From: CAUPWF01 sp964369755
GTDB lineage: Bacteria; Bacillota; Clostridia; Lachnospirales; Lachnospiraceae
Direction: 5' to 3'
Assembly (NCBI GenBank): GCA_964369755.1
Contig: CAYJFY010000008.1
Location: 1-64,000, forward strand
Length of the DNA: 64,000 nt
Under the pieces are notes generated by a model that did no database searches, had not been told where the DNA came from, and worked only from the letters and a program-made list of their open reading frames with translations. Made by a program: the position numbers and the translations under genes. This document shows positions 16,677 through 26,238 of this stretch, piece by piece (positions within the stretch are counted from its first letter, which is position 1; each line of letters begins with the position of its first letter).

Positions 16677-17951
16677 ATGGGTATGACAATGACGCAAAAA
16701 ATTCTGGCAGACCATGCAGGATTATCACATGTGGAGGCTGGACAATTAATAGAGGCCAAGTTGGATGTGGTGATGGCAAATGACATTACAGGACCAATGG
16801 CACTGCCAATTTTGAAACAGATGAGTGATAAGGTGTTTGATAAAGATAAGGTAATGTTTGTTCCCGATCATTTTACACCGAATAAGGATATTAAATCAGC
16901 AGAGAATTCTAAGGCGATTCGCGAGTTCGTAAAAGAGCAAGGAATTACCAATGTATTTGAACAAGGCAAGTCAGGAGTAGAGCATGCGATTTTACCAGAG
17001 TTGGGACTTGTGGTAGCGGGAGAATGTATCATTGGTGCAGATTCGCACACTTGTACATATGGAGCCTTGGGAGCGTTTTCTACTGGTATGGGAACCACTG
17101 ATGTTGCAACAGGAATGGCAACAGGAGAAATTTGGTTCAAGGTACCAAGTGCGATTCAATTCGTATTGGTAGGAAAGATGAATCCATATGTGAGTGGAAA
17201 AGATGTCATCTTACATATCATTGGTAAAATCGGAGTAGACGGAGCTTTGTATAAGTCTATGGAATTTGTTGGTGAGGGAATTGTAAATTTATCAATGGAT
17301 GATCGATTTACCATGGCGAATATGGCGATTGAAGCAGGAGCAAAGAACGGTATCTTCGCTGTAGACGCGCAGACAGAAGCCTATATGAAAGAACATTCTA
17401 CAAAAGAATATAAAGTATACAAAGCAGATGAAGATGCAGAATATGATGAAGTGATTACCATTGATTTGTCAGAGGTTCGCCCGACAGTTGCATTCCCACA
17501 TCTGCCTGAAAACGCGAAGACAGTGGATGAAATCGAAGCGATGGAGCCAGTTATGATTGATCAAGTTGTGATTGGATCATGTACGAATGGGCGTATGGAA
17601 GATTTGAGAAAAGCGGCAGCAGTGTTAAAAGGGCAAACAGTACATCCAGACGTGCGTGTTATGGTAGTTCCAGCGACACAGAAGATATTTAAGGAATGTA
17701 TGAAGGAGGGGCTAGCTGAAATCTTCATCGATGCGGGATGCGCATTCAATACACCGAGTTGTGGGCCATGTATGGGTGGACACATGGGTGTTCTAGCAGC
17801 AGGTGAAAAGTGTGTATCTACGACCAATCGTAACTTTGTGGGACGTATGGGGCATGTAGATTCTCTAATATATTTGGCTTCTCCAGAAGTGGCAGCAGCA
17901 AGTGCAATTGCAGGATGCATTGCAAATCCTGAGAAAGTAGGTGCAAAATAA
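16677..17951 (+). CDS. leuC: 3-isopropylmalate dehydratase large subunit
   Basis: With LeuD this enzyme isomerises 2- to 3-isopropylmalate in leucine synthesis. The 424-residue form is the short bacterial/archaeal type. The [4Fe-4S] ligands are visible in IGSCTNGR and in TPSCGPCMGGH, and the active-site GADSHTCTYGALGAF is intact. TAGGAGG precedes it. leuA and leuB are not adjacent. Homoaconitase and dimethylmalate dehydratase are close relatives and cannot be excluded. Confidence 0.9.
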   Translation: MGMTMTQKILADHAGLSHVEAGQLIEAKLDVVMANDITGPMALPILKQMSDKVFDKDKVMFVPDHFTPNKDIKSAENSKAIREFVKEQGITNVFEQGKSGVEHAILPELGLVVAGECIIGADSHTCTYGALGAFSTGMGTTDVATGMATGEIWFKVPSAIQFVLVGKMNPYVSGKDVILHIIGKIGVDGALYKSMEFVGEGIVNLSMDDRFTMANMAIEAGAKNGIFAVDAQTEAYMKEHSTKEYKVYKADEDAEYDEVITIDLSEVRPTVAFPHLPENAKTVDEIEAMEPVMIDQVVIGSCTNGRMEDLRKAAAVLKGQTVHPDVRVMVVPATQKIFKECMKEGLAEIFIDAGCAFNTPSCGPCMGGHMGVLAAGEKCVSTTNRNFVGRMGHVDSLIYLASPEVAAASAIAGCIANPEKVGAK

Positions 17952-18439
17952 TGAAAGCTTTAGGACATGTGTTTAAATATGGTGATAATGTAGATACAGA
18001 CGTAATTATACCAGCGAGATACCTCAATTCATTTGATGCGAAAGAATTGGCAAGTCATGCAATGGTAGATATCGACCCTGAATTTGCAGGGAAGGTGCAA
18101 CAAGGAGATTTGATTGTGGCGAATAAGAACTTTGGATGCGGATCTTCGAGAGAGCACGCACCTCTTTGTTTGAAGGCAGCAGGAGTAAGTTGTGTGATCG
18201 CAGAAACATTTGCAAGAATCTTCTATCGCAACGCAATCAATATTGGATTACCGATTATTGAATGCGTAGAGGCAGCGAGGGGGATTGAAGCAGGAGATGA
18301 GGTTGAAGTTGATTTCGACAGCGGAATGATCTACAACAGAACAAAGGGAACCGAGTTTAAAGGACAACCGTTCCCAGAGTTTATGCAAAATATTATAGCA
18401 GCAGAAGGACTTGTAAACTATACAAATTCAAAAAAATAA
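17951..18439 (+). CDS. leuD: 3-isopropylmalate dehydratase small subunit
   Basis: A 162-residue swivel subunit. Its key loops are present: DTDVIIPARYLNS, which governs substrate choice, NFGCGSSREHAP, and FARIFYRNAINIGLP. It starts in a TAATG overlap with leuC and ends 14 bases before thrC. Confidence 0.92.
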   Translation: MKALGHVFKYGDNVDTDVIIPARYLNSFDAKELASHAMVDIDPEFAGKVQQGDLIVANKNFGCGSSREHAPLCLKAAGVSCVIAETFARIFYRNAINIGLPIIECVEAARGIEAGDEVEVDFDSGMIYNRTKGTEFKGQPFPEFMQNIIAAEGLVNYTNSKK

Positions 18440-18453
18440 GAAAGGTTGTTAAA

Positions 18454-19944
18454 ATGGAAATATTATATAAGAGTACACGAGATGGTAAGAAGACTGTAAC
18501 AGCATCAGAGGCAATTCTAAAAGGGTTAGCGGATGATGGAGGACTTTTTGTTCCGGTGGAAGTACCAAAGCTTGATCTTACCTTTGATCAATTGAAAGAA
18601 CTTTCATATCAAGAAGTAGCATATGCGGTAATGAAGCAGTTCTTTACCGATTTTACAGAGGAAGAATTAAAAGCATGTATCGATAAGGCTTATGATAGCA
18701 AATTCGATACCGAAGAGATTGCACCACTTGTGAAAGTGGATGATACTTATTATCTAGAGTTATTCCATGGAGCTACGATTGCATTTAAGGATATGGCACT
18801 TTCGATTTTGCCGCATTTATTAACCACATCGGCGAAGAAAAATGGAGTGACAAAAGAGATTGTAATCTTAGCAGCTACATCGGGAGACACTGGAAAGGCG
18901 GCTTTGGCTGGATTTGCAGATGTTGAGGGAACAAGTATCATCGTGTTCTATCCGAAAAATGGTGTGAGCAAGGTTCAAGAGCTACAGATGGTAACACAAA
19001 AAGGAGACAATACTTGTGTGGTTGCAATTCATGGAAATTTCGATGATGCGCAAACAGGTGTGAAGAACATATTTGAAGATAAGGCTTTCGCACAAGAGTT
19101 AGCAGAGGCGGGATTCCAATTTTCTTCAGCAAACTCAATCAATATCGGAAGACTTGTGCCACAAGTAGTGTATTATGTGTATTCTTATGCACAACTTTTA
19201 AAGCAAGAAGAGATTCAAGCAGGTGAAGTAATCAATGTGGTGGTACCAACAGGTAACTTTGGTAATATCCTAGCTGCATATTATGCGAAACAAATGGGAG
19301 TTCCAATCGGAAAGCTTATCTGTGCTTCTAATGAAAATAAAGTATTATTTGATTTCTTCCAAACGGGAGTATATGATAAAAATCGTGAGTTTATTTTGAC
19401 TTCATCACCATCTATGGATATTCTTATCTCAAGCAATTTGGAGAGGTTAATCTATGCCATTGCTGGAAATGATGCGGATAAAAATAATGAATTGATGCAA
19501 GCGTTAAAATCCACTGGAGTATATGAAATTTCGGATGAAATGAAGGCGAAACTTGCTGATTTTGTAGGTGGATATGCAACAGAAGAGGTTGTGGCTCAGA
19601 GAATCCACGATGTGAATGCAGGTGCAGGCTATGTAATGGATACCCATACAGGTGTTGCAGAAGCGGTTCGCTATGATTATGTGGAGCAAACAGGAGATGC
19701 GACAAAGGCAATTGTTGTCTCCACTGCAAGTCCTTATAAGTTTGCAGATAGTGTCATGACTGCAATCGATGCAAAATATAAGGATTGGGATGATTTTGAG
19801 TTGATTGATGAATTACACAAGGTATCTGGTGTAGAAGTTCCAAATGCAATCAATGAAATTCGCGATGCTAATATCTTACACACAAAAGAATGTGCATCAG
19901 CGGATATGAAGCAGGCAGTAAAAGAAATACTCAAAATAAAATAA
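18454..19944 (+). CDS. thrC: Threonine synthase
   Basis: This PLP enzyme converts O-phosphohomoserine to threonine. The length of 496 residues fits the long ThrC class. The PLP lysine is in the HGATIAFKDMALS motif and the phosphate loop is SGDTGKAALAGF. It is in the same operon as leuCD, 14 bases downstream. Placing leuCD with thrC is unusual but sensible for branched-chain and aspartate-family amino acid supply. Confidence 0.95.
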   Translation: MEILYKSTRDGKKTVTASEAILKGLADDGGLFVPVEVPKLDLTFDQLKELSYQEVAYAVMKQFFTDFTEEELKACIDKAYDSKFDTEEIAPLVKVDDTYYLELFHGATIAFKDMALSILPHLLTTSAKKNGVTKEIVILAATSGDTGKAALAGFADVEGTSIIVFYPKNGVSKVQELQMVTQKGDNTCVVAIHGNFDDAQTGVKNIFEDKAFAQELAEAGFQFSSANSINIGRLVPQVVYYVYSYAQLLKQEEIQAGEVINVVVPTGNFGNILAAYYAKQMGVPIGKLICASNENKVLFDFFQTGVYDKNREFILTSSPSMDILISSNLERLIYAIAGNDADKNNELMQALKSTGVYEISDEMKAKLADFVGGYATEEVVAQRIHDVNAGAGYVMDTHTGVAEAVRYDYVEQTGDATKAIVVSTASPYKFADSVMTAIDAKYKDWDDFELIDELHKVSGVEVPNAINEIRDANILHTKECASADMKQAVKEILKIK

Positions 19945-19960
19945 GGACAGGTAAAGAAAC

Positions 19961-20308
19961 ATGATGGAAGGTTTAGACCTACTCTTCGGACTGTTTGGAC
20001 TAGGGTGCGGATTATATTGCATGTATTCCGCATACATGATGAAGAAGACAGGCATTATCAATGAAACACTCTTGGTTGACCAAGTAACGCGAACGAAAAA
20101 ATGCAAGGATAAGACCGCGTTTATCCAAGAGACAAATGGGCAAGTGTGGTTGCTCGGTATTGCTGCAACACTCTATGGAACGGTGTGCTTACTTCATGCC
20201 TATGTAATCAAACTAGATGTCCTGTTATGGGTAATTATGGCACTTTTCTTTGCGGATTTAGTAATGTTTAGTATTAAAATTAACAAAGTCAAAAAAAAAT
20301 ACTATTAG
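19961..20308 (+). CDS. Small membrane protein of unknown function
   Basis: The 115-residue protein has three predicted membrane helices (about residues 8-27, 62-83 and 85-105). A cytoplasmic or external loop of about 30 residues, rich in Lys/Thr, lies between the first two, and the tail is basic (KINKVKKKYY). No family is recognised. It follows thrC by 16 bases and is probably the last gene of that operon, since the pckA promoter follows. Confidence 0.8.
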   Translation: MMEGLDLLFGLFGLGCGLYCMYSAYMMKKTGIINETLLVDQVTRTKKCKDKTAFIQETNGQVWLLGIAATLYGTVCLLHAYVIKLDVLLWVIMALFFADLVMFSIKINKVKKKYY

Positions 20309-20311
20309 TCA

Positions 20312-20340
20312 TTGACTTACTTTGTTAAAAATGAGATAAT
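20312..20340 (+). promoter_or_regulatory. Predicted promoter of pckA
   Basis: TTGACT (20312-20317) and GATAAT (20335-20340) with a 17-base spacer, close to consensus. Confidence 0.7.
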
Positions 20341-20376
20341 CTATTCAAATCGGAATTTAAAGGAGGAATTAATTAA

Positions 20377-22068
20377 ATGTCAACAAAAGCAAATTACAAA
20401 TTAAGTGAAATTGGTGCAGGAAAACCTGGTTTTGCAAAAACAAGATCAATTATTGAAGCTGCATTCTATGGCAACAACGTAATGAAAGTTAATACACTTA
20501 GAGAAGCGTATGACTTGGCGAAAAACTCTTCAGGTACAGTGGTAACAGATATGCCTGTATATAGAGGAGAAGAATTTGGTTTAGAGCCAGATGCAAAAGT
20601 ATTGTTGTTCAATGATGGAGCGATTACAGGTCGTTATGCACCAGCGAGAAGAATTGCTGGTGAGCCAGGAGTAAACTGTGCTGAATTAGATAAAGTAGCA
20701 ATGGATGCAATCTATGAGACACGTTATAAGACAATGTACCATGCAGAAGTTTATGTAGGTCTTGACCCAGACTTTATGGTAAAAGCTCACCTATTAATTC
20801 CAGAAGGTGAAGAAAACGTATTATATTCTTGGATGTTGAACTTCCAATATCTATCAGATGAGTATACAAGAATGTACAAGCAATCTCTTCCACTTGGAAA
20901 TGGAACAGAGCCAGATATCTATATCTTCTCTGATCCACAATGGAATGGATCTGATCGTCCAGGAGTTGACTTAAGTTGCTTAAGCGATCCTAAGACATTG
21001 TGCTACTTCAACACAGATACAAACTGTGCTTGTATCCTAGGTATGAGATACTTCGGAGAGCACAAAAAAGGAACATTGACAATGGCTTGGGCTATTGCTA
21101 ACCGTAATGGATATGCATCATGCCACGGTGGACAAAAAGAATACACATTGGCAGACGGAAGCAAGTATGTTGCATCTGTATTCGGATTATCTGGGTCAGG
21201 AAAGTCTACAATCACACATGCTCAACATGGTGGGAAATATGGAATCACAGTTCTTCATGACGATGCTTTCATCATCAATGCAGATACATGTGCATCTGTA
21301 GCGTTAGAGCCTTCTTATTTCGATAAGACACAAGATTATCCAGCAGGATGTGAAGATAATAAATACCTAGTAACAGCTCAAAACTGTTCGGCAACAATTG
21401 ACGAAGATGGTAAAGTTCAATTAGTGACAGAAGATATCAGAAATGGTAATGGACGTGCGATTAAATCGAAATTATGGTCACCAAACCGTGTGGACAAGGT
21501 TGATTCTCCTTGTAATTCAATCTTCTGGATTATGAAAGACCCAACAATTCCACCAGTAATCAAATTAAAAGGTTCAGCTCTAGCTTCTGTAATGGGTGCT
21601 ACACTTGCTACAAAGACATCTACAGCAGAGCGTGTTGCAGCAGGAACTGACTTAAATGCGATTCGTATCGTACCATATGCAAATCCATTTAGAACATATC
21701 CACTAGTAAACGACTATGAGAAATTCAAGAAATTAGTGGAAGAGAAGAACGTAGATTGCTACATCATCAACACTGGTGATTTCATGGGCAAGAAGGTTCA
21801 ACCAAAAGATACATTAGGAATCCTTGAAACAATTGTTGAAGGAAAAGAAAACTTCAAGCAATGGGGACCATTCTCTGATATCGAAATCATGGAGTGGGAA
21901 GGATTTGTTCCTGACCTAAGCGATGCAGATTACAAAGCTCAATTAGTAGCTAGTATGCAAACACGTGTAGAGGCAGTTGAGAAATTCGAAACAGCAAAAG
22001 AAGGTTATGACAAACTTCCAGAAGAAGCATTAGCGGCTTTGAAGAAGATTGTATCAGAATTAGCATAA
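20377..22068 (+). CDS. pckA: Phosphoenolpyruvate carboxykinase (ATP)
   Basis: This enzyme interconverts oxaloacetate plus ATP and PEP plus CO2; in fermenters it often fixes CO2 towards succinate. The 563-residue protein has the kinase loop GLSGSGKST and the metal/substrate region HDDAFIIN. It is longer than the E. coli enzyme, as in some clostridial relatives. AAAGGAGGA precedes the ATG. Codon use (CAA, AAA, GAA, GCA rich, few rare codons) and a near-consensus promoter suggest high expression. A strong terminator follows. Confidence 0.93.
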   Translation: MSTKANYKLSEIGAGKPGFAKTRSIIEAAFYGNNVMKVNTLREAYDLAKNSSGTVVTDMPVYRGEEFGLEPDAKVLLFNDGAITGRYAPARRIAGEPGVNCAELDKVAMDAIYETRYKTMYHAEVYVGLDPDFMVKAHLLIPEGEENVLYSWMLNFQYLSDEYTRMYKQSLPLGNGTEPDIYIFSDPQWNGSDRPGVDLSCLSDPKTLCYFNTDTNCACILGMRYFGEHKKGTLTMAWAIANRNGYASCHGGQKEYTLADGSKYVASVFGLSGSGKSTITHAQHGGKYGITVLHDDAFIINADTCASVALEPSYFDKTQDYPAGCEDNKYLVTAQNCSATIDEDGKVQLVTEDIRNGNGRAIKSKLWSPNRVDKVDSPCNSIFWIMKDPTIPPVIKLKGSALASVMGATLATKTSTAERVAAGTDLNAIRIVPYANPFRTYPLVNDYEKFKKLVEEKNVDCYIINTGDFMGKKVQPKDTLGILETIVEGKENFKQWGPFSDIEIMEWEGFVPDLSDADYKAQLVASMQTRVEAVEKFETAKEGYDKLPEEALAALKKIVSELA

Positions 22069-22089
22069 TTCAAACAAAAATAATATTGG

Positions 22090-22124
22090 ACAACCCTCGA
22101 GTGAATCTCGAGGGTTGTTTTTTC
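22090..22124 (+). terminator. Rho-independent terminator after pckA
   Basis: ACAACCCTCGAG (22090-22101) pairs with CTCGAGGGTTGT (22107-22118), followed by a T-run. Confidence 0.92.
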
Positions 22125-22211
22125 TATAATTGGATTCTACTATTGACAAAATGATTTTATGATGATATCATTATGATATCAAATAAAACCAAAATTCAAA
22201 GGAGACTAGCT

Positions 22212-23237
22212 ATGAAAGAAATTATTTTAAAACCGAAAAAAGGAATGCCGATACTTCTTGGAGGCTTATTGTCTTATGTGCTATCTATTGCTATGATTGT
22301 TTTTTCAGCGATTAGCATTAATGGAGGTGCAAATCCAATCAATATTATGTTCTTAGTGATAGGAATTGCGTATACAGCATTAGGATGGATTAATTTCTGC
22401 GGGCTCAAAGTTGTGAAGCCACAAGAAGCTTTGGTGCTAACACTATTTGGAAAATATACAGGGACAATCAAGGAAGAAGGGTTCTACTACGTAAATCCAT
22501 TTAGTGCGGCATTTAATCCTGCAGCATCCACTTCTCTTCGACAAAGTGGAGATGTAAGTCCGAAACAGTCAGGATTAAAGACAGTTGTGACAGGTGGGAC
22601 AGAGGTTGCGATTCATGTAGATAGTAAAATCATTCCATTAAAGGCGATGACACTAAGTAATAACAAGCAGAAGATAAATGACTGTCTTGGAAACCCAATT
22701 GAAATTAGCATTGCTGTAATTTGGAGGGTTGAAGACACTGCAAAAGCAGTATTTACAGTAGATAATTATAAGGAGTTTTTATCGCTGCAATGCGATGCGG
22801 CATTAAGGAATATCGTACGACTTTATCCATATGATGTAGCAGAAAATATTGATACTACTGGTGATGGGTTACCAGACGAAGGATCTCTAAGAGGGTCTAG
22901 TGAAATTGTGGCAAGGCGAATCAAGGAAGAGATTCAAGGGAAGGTAAGCGAGGCAGGATTGGTGATACAAGAAGCACGCATCACGTATCTTGCATACGCA
23001 CCAGAAATTGCAGCGGTAATGTTACAGAGACAACAGGCTACCGCAGTGGTAGATGCAAGGAAGCTCATTGTGGATGGTGCCGTTAGTATTGTGGAGATGG
23101 CGTTGGATAAATTAAATGAGAGTCAGGCTGTAGAACTAGATGAAGAACGTAAGGCTGCTATGGTATCCAACCTATTGGTAGTATTATGTGGTAATAAGGA
23201 CGCCCAACCAATTGTGAATTCGGGATCTCTATACTAG
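22212..23237 (+). CDS. SPFH/band-7 domain membrane protein
   Basis: The 341-residue protein has two membrane helices near the N-terminus (about residues 13-36 and 44-66). An SPFH domain starting VVKPQEALVLTLFGKYTG follows, then a helical C-terminal part (QRQQATAVVDARKLIVDGAV). Proteins of this type scaffold membrane microdomains. The start at 22212 follows AAAGGAGA; ATG at 22173 is rejected. Its stop abuts the ATG of the small ribbon-helix-helix gene with no gap, a pairing I recall from other Firmicutes. Confidence 0.87.
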   Translation: MKEIILKPKKGMPILLGGLLSYVLSIAMIVFSAISINGGANPINIMFLVIGIAYTALGWINFCGLKVVKPQEALVLTLFGKYTGTIKEEGFYYVNPFSAAFNPAASTSLRQSGDVSPKQSGLKTVVTGGTEVAIHVDSKIIPLKAMTLSNNKQKINDCLGNPIEISIAVIWRVEDTAKAVFTVDNYKEFLSLQCDAALRNIVRLYPYDVAENIDTTGDGLPDEGSLRGSSEIVARRIKEEIQGKVSEAGLVIQEARITYLAYAPEIAAVMLQRQQATAVVDARKLIVDGAVSIVEMALDKLNESQAVELDEERKAAMVSNLLVVLCGNKDAQPIVNSGSLY

Positions 23238-23441
23238 ATGGCAGAGCAGACAAAAAAACAGATACCACTTCGACTTTCTGCAAAGCTATATGCACAGATA
23301 GCCGCTTGGGCAGAGGATGATTTTCGTTCAGTCAATGGGCAGATTGAATATTTGTTATCTGAGTGTGTGAAGCAGAGGAAGAAGGATGGAAAATATGTTT
23401 CGGAAACGATAGATGAACCAATTGAATTGGATATTTCTTGA
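23238..23441 (+). CDS. Small Arc-type ribbon-helix-helix protein
   Basis: A 67-residue protein. The pattern KKQIPLRLSAKLYAQIAAWA followed by RSVNGQIEYLLSECV fits an Arc/MetJ ribbon-helix-helix fold. Its ATG immediately follows the SPFH stop, so translation is coupled. In this setting it may not be a classic repressor; a role regulating or binding the SPFH partner is inference. No toxin gene is next to it. Confidence 0.8.
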   Translation: MAEQTKKQIPLRLSAKLYAQIAAWAEDDFRSVNGQIEYLLSECVKQRKKDGKYVSETIDEPIELDIS

Positions 23442-23524
23442 TTGATTTATTAGAAAAGGATTGTACATTTACAATAGGGGATATATAATGATGTAAATGA
23501 AAATGTTTGAAAGGGGTGGAGTGC

Positions 23525-25198
23525 ATGGATTATAAGTCTTTAGCGATAGGTGTGGATAATTTCAAGGATATGATTAACAAGGATTATTATTATGTTGATA
23601 AAACGAATTTAATTCAGAAGATATTAGATGGTAACAGCAAAGTAACTCTCTTTACACGTCCAAGGCGTTTTGGAAAAAGCTTGAATCTGAGTATGCTCCA
23701 GTACTATTTTGAGCGAAATGATGAAGATAGGTCTTGTTTATTCGAGGGATTGAAGATTGCGGATGCGGGAGAAAAGTATAAGATGCATCAGGGGAAATAC
23801 CCTCTGATTAGTCTGAATTTTAAAGAAGCAAAGCAATCAGATTTTGATTTGTCATATAGTAAGTTGCGAGAGAATATTCGAAGACAATACGAGAAGTATG
23901 CGCACATTCTGGAGTTAGATGTGTTGAATAATCGAGAACGAGAGAAGTATTTACTGATATTAGAGCGAAAAGAGAGTAGGGATGTATTTACAGATTCATT
24001 AGCTTTTCTTTGTATGTGTCTCGAGAAGGCTTATGGCGAAAAAGCAGTGATTCTACTTGATGAATATGATGTCCCACTGGAGAATGCATATTTCAGAGGG
24101 TACTACGAACAGATGATTGATGTGATTCGGAGTCTATTAAGTGTAGCCCTAAAGACCAATGATTCTTTGGCGTTTGCAGTGATAACAGGGTGTTTACGAA
24201 TTAGCAAGGAGAGTATCTTTACTGGGTTAAATAATCTTGAAATAGTTTCTATCCGTAATGAATATTATGATGAGTTCTTTGGCTTTACACAAGGAGAAGT
24301 TGAGGACATGTTGAGCTATTATGGGAAGGGGCATCATATAGAACAGATTAGAGAGTGGTATGATGGTTATTTGTTTGGAGGGACAGAGGTATATAATCCT
24401 TGGAGTTTAATTAATCATGTGAAGCAATTAGGTGTCAATGATGCATCATTTCCAATACCATATTGGTCTAATACCAGTTCAAATAGTATTGTGCGAGATT
24501 TGGTGCGACGTGCGGATCGTGCTACCAAGGCAGAATTAGAGGTTCTGATCAAAGGTGGGACGATTGAGAAGTGTATTCGGGAAGATATTACCTATGAAGA
24601 TATCTATGTAAATAGTGATAACTTATGGAACTTTTTATTCTTTACAGGATATTTGAGGAAGGTAAGTGAACGGTTGGAGTATGGGGATATTTATGTGACC
24701 ATGCGGATTCCGAATCAAGAAGTAAAAAATATCTATAACTATCAGATTATGGAGTGGTGCAATGATCAGATTAATCAGAAGGATTTGACACCGCTATACC
24801 GTGCTACCTTTGATATGAAACCCGAGAATATGCGGGAGGAAATCAACCAATTATTGATGTCTAGCATTAGTTATCATGATGGGCTTGAGGCCTATTATCA
24901 TGGGTTTGTAAGTGGTATTTATCTTCGCCTAGAGGATTACAATGTGATTTCCAATCGGGAATCGGGCAATGGTAGACCGGATTTAATCTTGAAACCGTTG
25001 GATTATCGTAAGCAAGCGTATGTCTTAGAATTTAAGGTTGCCAAGACATATCTAGGGCTAGAGGATGCGGCAGAGAAAGCACTAGAACAATGTATAGATA
25101 ATCAATATGCACAAGGGCTGCAAGCGGAAGGATTTGCGGATGTTGTGTCCTATGGTATTGGATTTTGTGAGAAAGCCTGTCTAGTGAAGATGAGGTAA
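23525..25198 (+). CDS. AAA-ATPase-like / PD-(D/E)XK nuclease-like protein, intact copy
   Basis: The 557-residue protein has an N-terminal AAA-ATPase-like domain (LFTRPRRFGKSLNLSML holds the GKS P-loop; VILLDEYDVPLE is Walker B). The C-terminal domain has a GRPDLIL ... YVLEFKV pattern, the PD-(D/E)XK nuclease core. This family is widely multi-copy in gut Firmicutes and Bacteroidetes; its role is not established. AAAGGGGTGGAG precedes ATG 23525. A broken paralogue lies at 45875-47427. Confidence 0.9.
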   Translation: MDYKSLAIGVDNFKDMINKDYYYVDKTNLIQKILDGNSKVTLFTRPRRFGKSLNLSMLQYYFERNDEDRSCLFEGLKIADAGEKYKMHQGKYPLISLNFKEAKQSDFDLSYSKLRENIRRQYEKYAHILELDVLNNREREKYLLILERKESRDVFTDSLAFLCMCLEKAYGEKAVILLDEYDVPLENAYFRGYYEQMIDVIRSLLSVALKTNDSLAFAVITGCLRISKESIFTGLNNLEIVSIRNEYYDEFFGFTQGEVEDMLSYYGKGHHIEQIREWYDGYLFGGTEVYNPWSLINHVKQLGVNDASFPIPYWSNTSSNSIVRDLVRRADRATKAELEVLIKGGTIEKCIREDITYEDIYVNSDNLWNFLFFTGYLRKVSERLEYGDIYVTMRIPNQEVKNIYNYQIMEWCNDQINQKDLTPLYRATFDMKPENMREEINQLLMSSISYHDGLEAYYHGFVSGIYLRLEDYNVISNRESGNGRPDLILKPLDYRKQAYVLEFKVAKTYLGLEDAAEKALEQCIDNQYAQGLQAEGFADVVSYGIGFCEKACLVKMR

Positions 25199-25217
25199 AG
25201 AAGGAACTATAAAAACA

Positions 25218-25243
25218 ATGAGGGTATCGTAAGATACCCTCAT
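25218..25243. terminator. Bidirectional terminator
   Basis: ATGAGGGTATC-GTAA-GATACCCTCAT is a perfect 11-bp inverted repeat with A and T tracts nearby, between the convergent AAA-ATPase and hydroxyacid dehydrogenase genes. Confidence 0.8.
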
Positions 25244-25249
25244 AAATGT

Positions 25250-26185
25250 TTAAGCAGAAAAAAATGTCTTGATTTGTTCTAGAATAATATTCATAAGTCG
25301 TGTTCTTGCCTCTACACTCGCCCATGCGATATGTGGGGTGATTAGTAGTTTTCGACTATCCTTGATTCGGCGATAGGCGCAGTTTTCACGCATTGGCTCC
25401 TCGGCTAATACATCTAATCCAGCAGCATAGATGATATCATTTTCTAGAGCGAAAGCGAGATCTTCCTCAACGACGATTCCACCGCGCCCTAGATTTAGTA
25501 GAATTGCAGTTGACTTCATCTTGCTTAAAGTATCTGCGTTAATCAGTGATTCGGTATATTCGTTGAGTGGTGCATGGATGGAAATGATGTCCGAGGTACT
25601 TAATAGGGTGTCAAAATCTACCTGCTGATACCCTGCTTGAGCGGATGAGCCAGAAGCAGAATAATAGATGACATTGGCACCGAATAATGTAGCGATATCG
25701 GCCACACGTCTTCCGATTGCGCCTAATCCAATGATTCCCAATGTTTTCCCGCTTAGCTCGTGAAACACACTTCCAAAATGGGTGAAGATTTCATCGTCTA
25801 CATATTGTTCGCTTTTTACGTATTCATCATAATATCTTAAGTTTTCCATCAGATAAAATAACATGGCAAATGTATGTTGAGTTACGGATTCCGTAGAGTA
25901 TCCAGCCACATTCCTCCAAGCGATACCTCTTTTATCAAGATAATCTTTGTCAAGATTGTTGGTACCAGTTGCCGTAACACATACTAATTTTAAGTTCTTT
26001 GCAGAACCGATTGTCTCTTTGTTGATCTGAACTTTGTTGAGGACGATTACATCTGCATCTTCTATACGTCCTGGTACGTCTTCTGTATTGGAGAAGCCGT
26101 ACTTTACGATCTCTCCGAGAGATTCATAGCCACTTAAATCTATGTCTTCTCCTATCGTTTTTGCATCTAAAAATACAATCTTCAT
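25250..26185 (-). CDS. D-2-hydroxyacid dehydrogenase (NAD-dependent)
   Basis: A 311-residue member of the family of D-lactate, glycerate and hydroxypyruvate dehydrogenases. The Rossmann motif GLGAIGRRVADIA, the NLGRGGIVVEEDLA segment with its catalytic neighbourhood, and HIAWAS with the catalytic His are all visible. It is last in a minus-strand set: AraC regulator, FucU-like protein, this gene. In a sugar-breakdown setting it may reduce a 2-keto acid or hydroxypyruvate side product; the substrate is unknown. Confidence 0.88.
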   Translation of the reverse strand: MKIVFLDAKTIGEDIDLSGYESLGEIVKYGFSNTEDVPGRIEDADVIVLNKVQINKETIGSAKNLKLVCVTATGTNNLDKDYLDKRGIAWRNVAGYSTESVTQHTFAMLFYLMENLRYYDEYVKSEQYVDDEIFTHFGSVFHELSGKTLGIIGLGAIGRRVADIATLFGANVIYYSASGSSAQAGYQQVDFDTLLSTSDIISIHAPLNEYTESLINADTLSKMKSTAILLNLGRGGIVVEEDLAFALENDIIYAAGLDVLAEEPMRENCAYRRIKDSRKLLITPHIAWASVEARTRLMNIILEQIKTFFSA

Positions 26186-26238
26186 GAGAAAATAACCTCC
26201 TATTCTGCAAGAACTAAATCTCTTTTGTTAAAAATGTA

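Noticed and set aside
23238..23441. Toxin-antitoxin system with the ribbon-helix-helix protein as antitoxin
   Set aside because: No small toxin gene (RelE, MazF, HicA types) is adjacent; neighbours are an SPFH protein and a large ATPase.
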